From: Brevibacillus dissolubilis
GTDB lineage: Bacteria; Bacillota; Bacilli; Brevibacillales; Brevibacillaceae
Assembly: GCF_006170445.1 (NCBI RefSeq)
Contig: NZ_VCNA01000001.1
Span: forward strand, 62,001 to 126,000
Reading direction: 5' to 3'
Length of the DNA stretch: 64,000 nucleotides
Part shown: piece after piece, positions 56,501 through 64,000 of the stretch
Layout of the letters: every line of letters begins with the position of its first letter
Position numbering within the stretch: the first letter of the stretch is position 1
Notes under the pieces: generated by a model
The model's input: the letters and a program-made list of their open reading frames with translations, nothing else
Told to the model about the DNA's origin: nothing
The model's database searches: none
Made by a program: the position numbers and the translations under genes

Positions 56501-59500
56501 CGGTCCGTGCTTTTGAAGAAATCCAGAACATCATTCTCCAGAAGCCAAAAGAGACCGTCCTGATCCAAGTCGTCATCCCGAATCACGGGGAACAGCAGCT
56601 TTTCTCAGCACTCACTGGCCTGTTACGAACCGCACAGCTTGAGAATCCGAAGCTGATTGGACAACTGATCGAAGTGGAGGCGGGAGAAGAGGCTGAGTCC
56701 ATCGCCCGCCATCTGATCGAGAACAGCCGACAACCGATGGATACACATATCCGCTATCACGCGGGACGACGTTTCGTATCCGGCTGGAGCGAGGTGCAGT
56801 CACCGTCACAGGAAGACCGCCTTCCATGGAAGGACCAAGGCGTCTACCTCATTACAGGCGGCGCCGGAGGATTGGGCCTGATTTTTGCCAAGGAGATCGC
56901 CGATACATGCCAAAATCCACTCGTGATCCTCACAGGCCGAACCGCACTTGACCATGACAAAAAACGCAAGCTGAAAGATCTGCAAGCGTTGGGAGCACGT
57001 GTCGATTATCAACAGGTGGACGTCACGGACAAGCAAGCGGTCGAGCGCCTGATCCAGAGCATCACCGCACAGCACGGGCAACTCAACGGCATCATCCACA
57101 GTGCGGGTATCATCCACGACAACTTTATTCTGAAAAAGACCACGGACGAATGGCAAAACGTACTCGCCCCAAAGGTATCTGGTCTGCTCCATCTAGACGA
57201 AGCCACCAAGGATATCCAGCTTGACTTTTTCGTCCTGTTCTCTTCTGTTGCAGGAGAGTGGGGCAATCCGGGGCAGGCGGATTATGCTGTTGCCAATGCT
57301 TTTTTGGATGCGTATGCCACATACCGCAACGGGCTGGTGCAATCCGGTCAACGTCACGGACATACGATGTCAATCAACTGGCCGCTGTGGAAAGAGGGCG
57401 GCATGACGCTCAGCGCAGAGAACGAAAAGCGGATGAAGCAGACGATGGGAATGGTGGCCATAAGCACCGATAATGGCATCCGGGCCTTTTACCAAGGAGT
57501 AGCCGCGGGCAAGCATCGGATCATGGTCGTGCAAGGGAATGTGGAGCGGATGAAGCAGGTTTTGCTTACCACGAATGTGACAAGCTCAGCAGGGTCTGCC
57601 GAAAAAAAGCAAACTGCTCCTGCAGAGAATAAGCAACATGTGTCTGCCGAGACCAAGCAACCTGCTTCTGCTGAGACTAAACAACCTGTTTCGCTCGCCC
57701 AACCAACGACGACCCATCCAGCCACACCAGAGGCCCTTCTGGAAAAAGCAACTCAATACCTGATCAAGCTGCTCTCCACCGTCATCGGACTTCCAGCGGG
57801 CAAAATCGAAGCCAATGCCCCGATGGAAGCGTACGGCATCGACTCGATCATGGTGATGGAATTGACCGAACAGCTGGAAAAAACATTTGGCTCCCTGTCC
57901 AAAACCTTGTTTTTCGAATATCAAACCATTCGGGAGCTGACCGCTTATTTCGTTGAGGCACATCGGGAAAAGCTGACCGAGCTGCTCGGAATGGGTGAAA
58001 AGACAGAGGAGACCGTCGAAAGAGTTGACGAGCTTAGCGTCAGCGGGATGTCCCCCGTGACAGAGCAAGTTCAACCAATGGAGCGTATCCAGCCAGCACC
58101 AGCCTACTCCAGACTTCGCAAACATTCGCGTCCGGCACTCATCCAGCCAGTAACCGCGTCTAACGAATCGTCAACCCTAGTTCGAGGGCAAGCCGACACT
58201 TACAAAGCAGCCAACCAAGCTCAAGACCAATCCCACACCTCAGACATCGCCATCATCGGCCTGTCTGGTCGCTACCCAGGCGCGGCCAATGTCCACGAGT
58301 TCTGGAAAAACCTCCGTGCCGGTAAGGATTGCATCACCGAGATCCCCCAAGACCGCTGGGACCCAAGCCTGCATACCGAACTTAGCCAGAACACAACCGG
58401 AAAAAACTCCGGCAAATGGGGCGGCTTCCTCGACGGTGTAGATCAGTTCGACCCAAGGTTCTTCAACATCTCTCCACGCGAAGCAGAGATCATGGACCCG
58501 CAAGAACGGCTCTTTTTGCAAAGCGTCTATGAAGCAATCGAGGATGCGGGCTATACCCGTGAAGCCTTGGCCTCCTACCAGGGACAGGGAATGGATGGCA
58601 ATGTCGGAGTGTATGTCGGCGTCATGTACGAAGAGTACCAGCTGTATGGCGCGCAGGCCCAAGCGTTGGGACAACCTGTCGCCGTAAGCGGCAGTCTCTC
58701 TTCGATTGCCAACCGGGTTTCCTATTACTTCAATCTCCACGGGCCGAGTGTCGCACTTGATACCATGTGCTCCTCATCCCTGACCGCCCTGCATTTTGCC
58801 TGCCACAGCCTGCAAAAAGGGGAATGTCAGCTTGCCATCGCAGGGGGAGTCAATGTCTCCATCCACCCGAATAAATACCTGATGCTCACACAAGGAAGCT
58901 TTTTATCAAGCAAAGGGCGTTGCGAAAGCTTCGGGCAAGGCGGTGACGGCTATGTGCCGGGTGAAGGCGTAGGCGCAGTCCTGCTCAAACCGCTGGAAAA
59001 AGCGATTGCAGACGGTGATCACATCTACGGAATCATCAAAGGAACCGCGATCAATCATGGCGGGAAGACCAATGGATACACCGTACCGAACCCGAATGCC
59101 CAAGCGGCCGTCATCAGACAGGCCTACAAAGAGGCGGGGATCGATCCACGGACGGTCAGCTATCTTGAAGCGCACGGTACAGGGACATCGTTGGGTGATC
59201 CGATTGAGATTGCCGGCTTGGCGAGAACCTTCAAGGAATTCACACAGGACCGACAATTCTGCGCAATCGGATCAGCCAAGTCCAACATCGGTCATTGCGA
59301 GAGTGCGGCAGGTATTGCAGGACTGACAAAAATTTTGCTCCAGCTAAAATACCAGCAGCTCGTACCTTCCCTGCATTCACAGGAGCTGAACCCGAACATC
59401 GATTTTGCCAGCACTCCATTTGTCGTCCAGCAGGAGCTGTCTGAATGGAGTCGCCCCGTGATTGAGCTCGACGGGAACAAGCAGGAGTACCCGAGACGGG

Positions 59501-62500
59501 CAGGGCTTTCTTCCTTCGGTGCAGGCGGTTCCAACGCACATGTCGTGATCGAAGAGTACATCCCAATCGGGCAAGATCAAGCCTCCACCCAGACTACACC
59601 AGCATCTCCGGCTGTGATCGTATTGTCCGCCAAACATGCTGACCGCTTAAAAGAACAGGCCCAGCGATTGCTGACAGCGCTTGACGAGCACTCCTTCACA
59701 GACGCCGACTTAGCCGATATCGCCTACACGCTGCAGATCGGACGCGAACCGATGGACGAACGCCTCGGTATAGTTGCCGGATCGATCAAGGAGCTTACGG
59801 ACAAACTCACTGCCTTTGTAGAAGGACGCACTGGCATTGACGGTCTCTACCTGGGACAGATCAAACCGCACAAAGAAATGATTGCGGCCCTTACTATAGA
59901 TGAAGAAATGCAAGAAACCATCGAAAAATGGATGCAACGCCAAAAATACTCCAAGCTGCTGGAACTGTGGGTCAAGGGACTCCAACTGGATTGGAACAAG
60001 CTGTACGGGGATGTGCAACCAAGACGGATCAGCTTGCCGACCTATCCATTTGCCAAGGAACGATATTGGATTCCAATGGCAGAGGGGGCACCTGCCAAAG
60101 CGGTTCCTTCCGAAGAAGCCTATGAGATCATGACATTCGAAGAAATCTGGCAGGAGCAGGGCTTGGACGCGAAGACATCTTCGCATACGGGTTTGAACAC
60201 GGTCGTATGCTTCCTCTCTGATGGGGTTAACCAACAGACGATGGCAGAGACCCTGCAACAGCGTCAACCGGCAACCAAACTGATCTTTATCGCACAAGGC
60301 ACGAACTTGTCCCAAGCATCCCGCGAAAACGTACACGAACCCGAACAGTACACGGTCTCCCGCACGAATCCAGATGATTACCGGGAAGCTTTTGCCCGGA
60401 TCAAGAAGGATCACGGAGATGTAGATGCGATCCTTTACCTGTGGCCGTTGGAAGATGTGACAAGCATTCAGGATTATTCCGCGATTGTCCATGTGCTCCA
60501 AGCGATGTCCACCGAGAAGGTGAAGCCATCACGACTCATCCTCGCAGGTCAATATGAGGATGAGCTGGATCGTTGCTATCTGGAATCATGGATCGGCTTT
60601 GAGCGTTCCTTGGGACTGCTCCTTCCACATACTAAAGTGAATGTCATCTGCCAACAGGCAAAAGCATCGTCCCAAGAGTCCAGCATGACAGATTGGACGA
60701 ACGTGCTCTGGACAGAACTCCAAGCTGATAACGCCCAAAGCGTCTTATACCAAGACGGAACGCGCTATGTCAGCCGAATTCAGCCGACGACGCTTACACC
60801 CACACACCAATCGCCAGCTACGACAGGCACACCGACACACCCATCAGCATCTGCGACAGGCACACCGTCGCTGCGGGCGGGAGGGACATACCTCATCACA
60901 GGCGGTTTGGGTGGACTTGGACTCGTATTCGCAACCCATTTTGCCACGGCTCAACGAGTAAATCTGATCCTGCTTGGCCGATCCCCATTGGATGAAGCCA
61001 GACGTAAGAGCATCCTAGCATTGGAAGCCCTCGGCAGCCAGATCATGTATGTACAGGCCGACATCTGCGATGCTGTTGCGATCAAGGAAGGTTTGCAACA
61101 GGCAAAAGCGCGTTTTGGACAGATCGACGGCGTCATTCACGCGGCCGGGTTGGAGAGCGACCGGACGGTTTTGGACAAAGCGTATCCCGAATTCCAGAAG
61201 GTGCTTGATCCGAAAATCGCTGGAACACTGATACTTGACCAAGCGCTTGCAGAAGTCCTGCCGGGCGCACCACTGGATTTCGTCTGCTACTTCTCCTCAT
61301 CGTCGGCGATCATCGGTGATTTCGGTTCCTGCGACTATGCGGTTGCCAACCGTTTCCAGATGGCATATGCCCATTATCGCAACCAGTGCCAACAACAGCA
61401 CACAGGCCAGACATTCGTGATCAACTGGCCGCTGTGGAAAGAGGGGGGCATGGGAGTCAGCGAGCAAGAGACAGCCCAGATGTACCTCAAATCCAGCGGA
61501 CAGCGTTTCTTGGAAAAAGCTGAGGGAATCGCAATCTTTGAACAGATTCTCGCTCAATCGGCCACCCAGCATCTGGTGCTGACCGGACAGCGCTCGCGTG
61601 TAAACCGCTTTTTGGGACTCGACCGAGGGCTGGAGAGCGAGCGTAAAATACCGTCAACGCAAGCTCAAGAAACCGTACAAGTACACGCTCAATCGCCTAG
61701 GGAACATCAAAAGCCAGCACCAGCATCAGCTCCTCACGTATTGAATGTAAGCCCAACCCACTCCAGCAAAGGAAGACGCCCTGAAATGAAGGGACTTAGC
61801 ATCGAGCAATGTCTGGAATGGGATCTAAAAGAGCTCACCGGTCAAATCCTCAAGATTTCCCGGGACGAGCTTGATCTGGATGAGAATCTGGCCGATTTTG
61901 GTTTTGACTCGGTGACCTTGACTGAATTTGCTGCATTGCTGACCAAGCATTATCAGATTGAGATTACGCCGGCCTTGTTCTTCAGTCACTCCACTCTGGA
62001 AAAGCTGGCTGCATACTTGAACGGTGAACATCAGGCTGCCATCCACGAATTTTACCGGGAAGAGCAAGCAGGACCAATCCGTGTATTAAAAGAACCGGTA
62101 GCAACGAACGAAATGATCGAAATGATCGAAATGAACGTTGCCCCGCAAGCCACCACCCCACAGCCAGCAGACGATCCAATCGCTATCATCGGGATGAGTG
62201 GACGTTTCCCGGAAGCGCGCAATGTGGACGAGATGTGGAGCATCCTCGCAGAAGGGCGGGAAGTGGTCAGGGAAGTTCCGCAAGAGCGTTTCTTTGGTCA
62301 ACTGTCAGAGAGACCAGAGTGGAAATGCGGACTCGTTCCAGGCGTAAGTGAATTTGATCCGTTGTTCTTCGAGATCTCTCCATTAGAAGCAGAGAGTATC
62401 GATCCGAGGCAGAGACTTTTGCTTCAGGAAGCTTGGAATGCATTGGAGGATGCCGGATACGGAGCAAGGCAGATTCAGCAACACAAGATCGGCATGTACG

Positions 62501-64000
62501 TCGGTGTCGAAAACAACGAATACCTGCAGCTGGTCGGAAATAATGGCCCGATCACCTCGAATCATAATGCGATTCTCGCAGCGCGGTTGGCTTATTTCCT
62601 CAATCTGAGCGGCCCGAATATGGCAATCAACACAGCCTGCTCCTCTGGCTTAGTCGCGGTCCATCAGGCATGCATGAGCCTGCGCAACCGTGAATGCGAT
62701 ACGGCGGTTGCAGCGGGTGTGAACCTGATGCTCACACCACAGCCGTTTGCAGCCATGAGTCAAGCCGGGATGCTGTCTCCTGACGGCAGATGCTACTCGT
62801 TCGATCAACGCGCCAATGGTATGGTGCCAGGTGAAGCGGTGGCAGTGGTCGTCCTCAAGCGACTTTCCCAAGCTATTGCAGACGGAGACCCCATCCATGC
62901 CGTGATCCAAGCAAGCGGGATCAATTACGACGGCAAAACCAACGGAATCACCGCGCCAAGCGGGATCTCCCAAACCAATCTGATCAAAGAGGTCTACCAG
63001 CAATACCACGTCAACCCAGAAGAGATCGACTATATCGTCACCCACGGTACGGGAACGAGACTGGGCGACCCGGTCGAGGTCAATGCTCTCAACGATGCAT
63101 TCCGTGGCTTTACGCAAAAACAAGCCTATTGTGCGATTACCTCGACCAAGACTAATTTTGGCCATACCTTGGCAGCATCCGGTGTCGTCAGCTTACTCAG
63201 TCTGGTACAGGCGATGCGCCACGAGACCATCCCGGCCAATCTGCATCTGGAACAAGAGAACGAATATATCCAATGGACAGCAAGTCCGTTCTATGTCAAC
63301 AAAGCCAATAAGCCTTGGCCAGAGAGCGGAGGTAAGAGCCGTACCGGAGCGGTCAGTGCTTTTGGGATGAGCGGAACCAACGTTCATCTGGTGGTACAAA
63401 GCTACCAAGCCAATCAAGCAGCTGCGACGGCACAGCCAGCACCGTCCTACTTGCTCGCCCTGTCCGCCAAGACAGCCGAAGCCTTGCAGGAAAAAGCGAA
63501 GGATATGCTCGCAGCCCTGAAAAAGCAAGACCGAAGCTTGGCTGAGGTCAGTTATACCCTGTTGGAAGGACGCCAGCATTTCAAACACCGTCTCGCGCTG
63601 GTCGTCAAAGACCACGAGGATGCGATTCATCAGTTGCAACAAATCACGCAGGCAGAGGCAGGTACAACGGATCAATCCCGCACTCTGTTCCAAGGCACCG
63701 TTCCCCGCAAATTTAAGGTGGAAGAACGCTCCCAACAGCTTGCGCAACAGCTGCTGCAACGAAGCCGCAATCTGCTGGCTGATCCAACGACATACGAAGA
63801 AACACTCGCCGCCTTGGCTGACCTGTATTGCCAAGGGTATAACCTCCAATGGGACCTTTTGTTCGGAGATGATACGCCACGCCGGATCAGCTTGCCGACG
63901 TATCCGTTTGTAAGAAATCATTACTGGGTATCGACCGCTGAGAAGACATCCTCTACGGGTGGTACATCCACGGCTGGTGGGGGGATCACCACAGCAACAG
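50572..64000 (+). CDS. Trans-AT PKS protein 5: cMT-ACP-ER / KS-DH-KR-ACP / KS-KR-ACP / KS... (3' end outside window)
   Basis: I read this frame through from the ATG at 50572 (GGAGGAG 7 nt upstream) and found no stop; at least 4476 residues, continuing beyond the window. Order: intact C-methyltransferase about 1-356 (EIGAGTGGTS near 180); ACP Ser480; MDR-type enoylreductase about 633-962; KS1 about 991-1408, Cys1151; DH His1637/Asp1813; KR Ser2225/Tyr2238; ACP Ser2425; KS2 about 2557-2997, Cys2733; KR (GGLGGLG near 3444, Tyr3589); ACP Ser3780; KS3 about 3868-4279, Cys4023 in NTACSSG with VTHGTG and NFGHT. The window ends in the post-KS3 linker. The first cMT-ACP-ER completes the module begun by the last KS-DH-KR of the preceding protein. 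Inferred output: saturated alpha-methyl unit, a double bond, then a beta-hydroxy unit. Confidence 0.95.
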   Translation, partial: MHTNELIRQISHQQEQINQLLCKLLWGQFQSMGWADLLSNKGLRDLYHRWMKESIAFLTRHQYIKADGTTYVANASVDLDEAWREWDQKKTAWLSDGATRAQVILVEATLRVLPDILTGKTLATDIMFPNSSMALVEGIYKHNPVADYFNEALGNSVITYIQQRLQKDPAARIRIIEIGAGTGGTSAGLFKKLKPFQNHIQEYCYTDLSKAFLLHAEATYGPDNPYLTYQIFDVSAPLSNQNVEPGSYDIVIAANVLHATKNIRQTLRNAKAVLKGKGLILLNEITANSLFNHLTFGLLEGWWLYEDTALRIPGCPGLSPANWKKVLEIEGFKSVSFPAQVASEWGQQIIIAESDGVVMRNNRFEGFAQKKPGSLPQAQKTQAVQSAQPVQGAASHSAAVSHTTKIEQQATARQPMSRPTTQKSNAPSTKPARSRSFDLPDQMIEDFVRTSIRENIGAALKMDESRIQNDQSFSEYGVDSIVAVNLINLINQSFQLTLQTTVLFDYNNVDQLTKHIFQTHKNDLVTLLRKDQPEIAEEETFEEAFEEPTAEIPTAPVVEETNSVQTNYVQTNYVQTFAPLPKAETSAPILQADHFPIQVTPAATPASMSTKEPVQSHQTTETVQVPPQKDSHYYRVIIERPGVIDDLRLIQSAAPALQDDEVRIAVRAFALNFGDLLSVKGLYPTMPPYPFTPGFEASGVVIETGRAVTTVQKGDAVVFCAGESMGAQATLITCAEKYVYPVSKELSFEEACSLPTVAVTMIDAFHRAQLKKGERILIQTATGGTGLIAVQMAQAIGAEIYATAGSQHKLDYLRELGVPHTINYLEHDFEAEIKRLTNGKGVDVVINTLAGDAIQKGMNCLAPGGRYIEIAMTALKSAKTIDLSVLNNNQTFYSVDLRKLGFANLHKLREYQQEMTQLVDQGVIRPTISQIFTLDQVKEAYQCLEDRGNIGKVVVSIPEAYQYQATATNQVSQEANLAQPSYASTPFGQKEPIAIIGMSGRFAKSKNVQELWEHLAQGDDLIEEASRWDLSQYEPEGKTYCKHGSFIDDIDQFDPLFFNISGTEATYMDPQQRIFLEESWKSLENAGYAGEAVQGSRCGVYVGCSAPDYQHLLGDTPPAQSFWGNANSVIPARIAYYLDLQGPAIAVDTACSSSLVAVHLACQGLWSNETQMALAGGIFVQSTPNFYLASNRAGMLSPTGRCYTFDDRADGFVPGEGVGVVVLKRLSDAIADGDHIHGVIRGTAVNQDGTTNGITAPSAKSQERLELEVYDSFGIHPEQIQMIEAHGTGTKLGDPIEFQALTKAFRHYTDQNEFCAIGSIKTNIGHSATAAGVAGIIKILLSLQHQKIPASLHYQNGNPNISFDGSPFYVNTTTKDWVVNPGTKRAAAVSSFGFSGTNSHIVIEEAPHVQRKHTVKPAYLITLSARTPEQLREQALQLVEFCETGEQIDCGNMSYTLLVGRKHLNCRLATVIRSQNELVAYLRKWLDKGNATQVYVAELNKNEQREQAALKRYGNECIQHAGTTQDAGEYYEYLTTVADLYVQGYGLEYQQLFSKGQYSRMPLPTYPFARERYWVPKVEAQPAVGADSTRTRGNNDTDKESAKTAVLHPLLHQNTSDFVEQRYRSTFTGQEFFLADHVVNGHNILPGVAYLEMVRAAVTESVRGAAPVNMVLQNIVWASPVRVGDAPVHVHTSLDLHENGEIHYIVYSEPESESHAKPLVHSRGLAIMVQHGEDSLHPQTLDLSALQAQCSRGTIDAEKCYEAFQKMGLAYGPSHQGIEKLYLGQQEVLAKLSLPSCIAATEEQYVLHPSLMDSALQAAVGLMLDVDGEMVAGKPGVPFALQEVEILRPCTSDMWAWVRYSQESTAQDQAAMLDIDICDAQGNLCVCLRGFTTRGFGGETSHTDSQDGMLLMEADWKEQAIDRAAVTPAYAQQIVMTAGCDEMLCRTLTSQLPDAKFIRLHTDSSVHSNQASFGESTVRAFEEIQNIILQKPKETVLIQVVIPNHGEQQLFSALTGLLRTAQLENPKLIGQLIEVEAGEEAESIARHLIENSRQPMDTHIRYHAGRRFVSGWSEVQSPSQEDRLPWKDQGVYLITGGAGGLGLIFAKEIADTCQNPLVILTGRTALDHDKKRKLKDLQALGARVDYQQVDVTDKQAVERLIQSITAQHGQLNGIIHSAGIIHDNFILKKTTDEWQNVLAPKVSGLLHLDEATKDIQLDFFVLFSSVAGEWGNPGQADYAVANAFLDAYATYRNGLVQSGQRHGHTMSINWPLWKEGGMTLSAENEKRMKQTMGMVAISTDNGIRAFYQGVAAGKHRIMVVQGNVERMKQVLLTTNVTSSAGSAEKKQTAPAENKQHVSAETKQPASAETKQPVSLAQPTTTHPATPEALLEKATQYLIKLLSTVIGLPAGKIEANAPMEAYGIDSIMVMELTEQLEKTFGSLSKTLFFEYQTIRELTAYFVEAHREKLTELLGMGEKTEETVERVDELSVSGMSPVTEQVQPMERIQPAPAYSRLRKHSRPALIQPVTASNESSTLVRGQADTYKAANQAQDQSHTSDIAIIGLSGRYPGAANVHEFWKNLRAGKDCITEIPQDRWDPSLHTELSQNTTGKNSGKWGGFLDGVDQFDPRFFNISPREAEIMDPQERLFLQSVYEAIEDAGYTREALASYQGQGMDGNVGVYVGVMYEEYQLYGAQAQALGQPVAVSGSLSSIANRVSYYFNLHGPSVALDTMCSSSLTALHFACHSLQKGECQLAIAGGVNVSIHPNKYLMLTQGSFLSSKGRCESFGQGGDGYVPGEGVGAVLLKPLEKAIADGDHIYGIIKGTAINHGGKTNGYTVPNPNAQAAVIRQAYKEAGIDPRTVSYLEAHGTGTSLGDPIEIAGLARTFKEFTQDRQFCAIGSAKSNIGHCESAAGIAGLTKILLQLKYQQLVPSLHSQELNPNIDFASTPFVVQQELSEWSRPVIELDGNKQEYPRRAGLSSFGAGGSNAHVVIEEYIPIGQDQASTQTTPASPAVIVLSAKHADRLKEQAQRLLTALDEHSFTDADLADIAYTLQIGREPMDERLGIVAGSIKELTDKLTAFVEGRTGIDGLYLGQIKPHKEMIAALTIDEEMQETIEKWMQRQKYSKLLELWVKGLQLDWNKLYGDVQPRRISLPTYPFAKERYWIPMAEGAPAKAVPSEEAYEIMTFEEIWQEQGLDAKTSSHTGLNTVVCFLSDGVNQQTMAETLQQRQPATKLIFIAQGTNLSQASRENVHEPEQYTVSRTNPDDYREAFARIKKDHGDVDAILYLWPLEDVTSIQDYSAIVHVLQAMSTEKVKPSRLILAGQYEDELDRCYLESWIGFERSLGLLLPHTKVNVICQQAKASSQESSMTDWTNVLWTELQADNAQSVLYQDGTRYVSRIQPTTLTPTHQSPATTGTPTHPSASATGTPSLRAGGTYLITGGLGGLGLVFATHFATAQRVNLILLGRSPLDEARRKSILALEALGSQIMYVQADICDAVAIKEGLQQAKARFGQIDGVIHAAGLESDRTVLDKAYPEFQKVLDPKIAGTLILDQALAEVLPGAPLDFVCYFSSSSAIIGDFGSCDYAVANRFQMAYAHYRNQCQQQHTGQTFVINWPLWKEGGMGVSEQETAQMYLKSSGQRFLEKAEGIAIFEQILAQSATQHLVLTGQRSRVNRFLGLDRGLESERKIPSTQAQETVQVHAQSPREHQKPAPASAPHVLNVSPTHSSKGRRPEMKGLSIEQCLEWDLKELTGQILKISRDELDLDENLADFGFDSVTLTEFAALLTKHYQIEITPALFFSHSTLEKLAAYLNGEHQAAIHEFYREEQAGPIRVLKEPVATNEMIEMIEMNVAPQATTPQPADDPIAIIGMSGRFPEARNVDEMWSILAEGREVVREVPQERFFGQLSERPEWKCGLVPGVSEFDPLFFEISPLEAESIDPRQRLLLQEAWNALEDAGYGARQIQQHKIGMYVGVENNEYLQLVGNNGPITSNHNAILAARLAYFLNLSGPNMAINTACSSGLVAVHQACMSLRNRECDTAVAAGVNLMLTPQPFAAMSQAGMLSPDGRCYSFDQRANGMVPGEAVAVVVLKRLSQAIADGDPIHAVIQASGINYDGKTNGITAPSGISQTNLIKEVYQQYHVNPEEIDYIVTHGTGTRLGDPVEVNALNDAFRGFTQKQAYCAITSTKTNFGHTLAASGVVSLLSLVQAMRHETIPANLHLEQENEYIQWTASPFYVNKANKPWPESGGKSRTGAVSAFGMSGTNVHLVVQSYQANQAAATAQPAPSYLLALSAKTAEALQEKAKDMLAALKKQDRSLAEVSYTLLEGRQHFKHRLALVVKDHEDAIHQLQQITQAEAGTTDQSRTLFQGTVPRKFKVEERSQQLAQQLLQRSRNLLADPTTYEETLAALADLYCQGYNLQWDLLFGDDTPRRISLPTYPFVRNHYWVSTAEKTSSTGGTSTAGGGITTAT
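52261..52299 (+). repeat. 15-bp tandem repeat before the ER domain
   Basis: Unit GTTCAAACCAACTAC occurs twice (52261-52275, 52276-52290) plus a partial third copy. It encodes a Val-Gln-Thr-Asn-Tyr repeat in the ACP-ER linker of PKS protein 5. Confidence 0.9.
52468..53457 (+). other. Cis-acting MDR-type enoylreductase placed after the ACP
   Basis: About residues 633-962 of PKS protein 5 form a medium-chain dehydrogenase/reductase-type ER: ALNFGDLLSVKGLYP, FTPGFEASGVV, and the NADPH loop TATGGTGLIAVQMAQ from residue 780. It sits between the ACP (Ser480) and the next KS rather than in the DH-ER-KR position. It should reduce the enoyl intermediate of the cMT module and is unrelated to the PfaD-type ER of the AT-ER protein. 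Confidence 0.9.
57643..57690 (+). repeat. 24-bp tandem repeat in the KR-ACP linker
   Basis: Two 24-nt units (57643-57666 and 57667-57690) differ at only a few bases and encode a Ser-Ala-Glu-Thr-Lys-Gln-Pro-type linker. It occupies the place where modules b and f carry a pseudo-ACP. Confidence 0.8.
62111..62137 (+). repeat. 9-bp tandem repeat in the ACP-KS linker
   Basis: Three 9-nt units of AAATGATCG type (the last with one change) encode an EMIEMIEM-like linker ahead of the final KS in the window. Confidence 0.8.

Noticed and set aside
16773-64000. Beta-branching (HMG-CoA synthase cassette) in this window
   Set aside because: No HMGS, ECH or donor ACP genes are visible, and I saw no convincing beta-branching signature in the ACPs; such genes could still lie outside the window.

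Overview
The window is the interior of a large biosynthetic gene cluster: a trans-acyltransferase (trans-AT) polyketide synthase joined to a non-ribosomal peptide synthetase (NRPS). No module carries a functional AT of its own, and the only intact AT is a discrete AT-enoylreductase protein. AGGAGG-type ribosome binding sites, U-tailed hairpin terminators, roughly balanced base composition and the style of the NRPS/PKS proteins suggest a Gram-positive Bacillales host (Brevibacillus/Paenibacillus-like). This is inference; no housekeeping gene is present to fix the taxon.

Layout. (1) Positions 2-11284, plus strand, NRPS block: the 3' end of an upstream synthetase (T-C), a stand-alone A(Cys)-T protein whose A domain is interrupted by a SagB/McbC-type flavin oxidase, a GNAT acetyltransferase, and a truncated C-A(Gly-like)-T-E-Cy protein whose A domain is interrupted by a luciferase-like monooxygenase. 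A strong terminator closes the block. (2) 11395-12936: two small, more AT-rich genes of uncertain role, then a terminator. (3) 13200-13940, minus strand: a membrane protein of the polyprenol/phytol/diacylglycerol kinase family with its own terminator. (4) 13941-14305: an AT-rich control region. (5) 14306-16624: the trans-AT/trans-ER protein, followed by a terminator. (6) 16773-64000: five consecutive giant PKS genes on the plus strand. The last starts at 50572 and runs off the window without a stop.

Module order read from the PKS genes: a, KS-(AT relic)-DH|KR-ACP; b, KS-DH-KR-pseudoACP-ACP; c, KS-KR-ACP; d, KS|DH-ACP-KR; e, KS-KR-cMT|cMT-ACP; f, KS-DH-KR(Ser to Ala)-pseudoACP-ACP; g, KS-DH-KR|cMT-ACP-ER; h, KS-DH-KR-ACP; i, KS-KR-ACP; j, KS... 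The bars are protein boundaries, and all four fall inside a module. Boundary 11/12 cuts through a methyltransferase domain.

Inferred chemistry: the terminal Cy domain of the Gly/monooxygenase protein is the natural partner of the Cys/oxidase protein, giving an oxidised thiazole next to an alpha-oxygenated glycine. The PKS then builds a chain with several double bonds, two alpha-methyl branches, one fully reduced unit and a few hydroxyls. I cannot name the product. The most unusual points are the split methyltransferase with its own Shine-Dalgarno sequence, two carrier-like domains with Gln in place of the phosphopantetheine Ser, a KR lacking its catalytic Ser, the AT relic inside the first PKS protein, and the pair of differently interrupted A domains.
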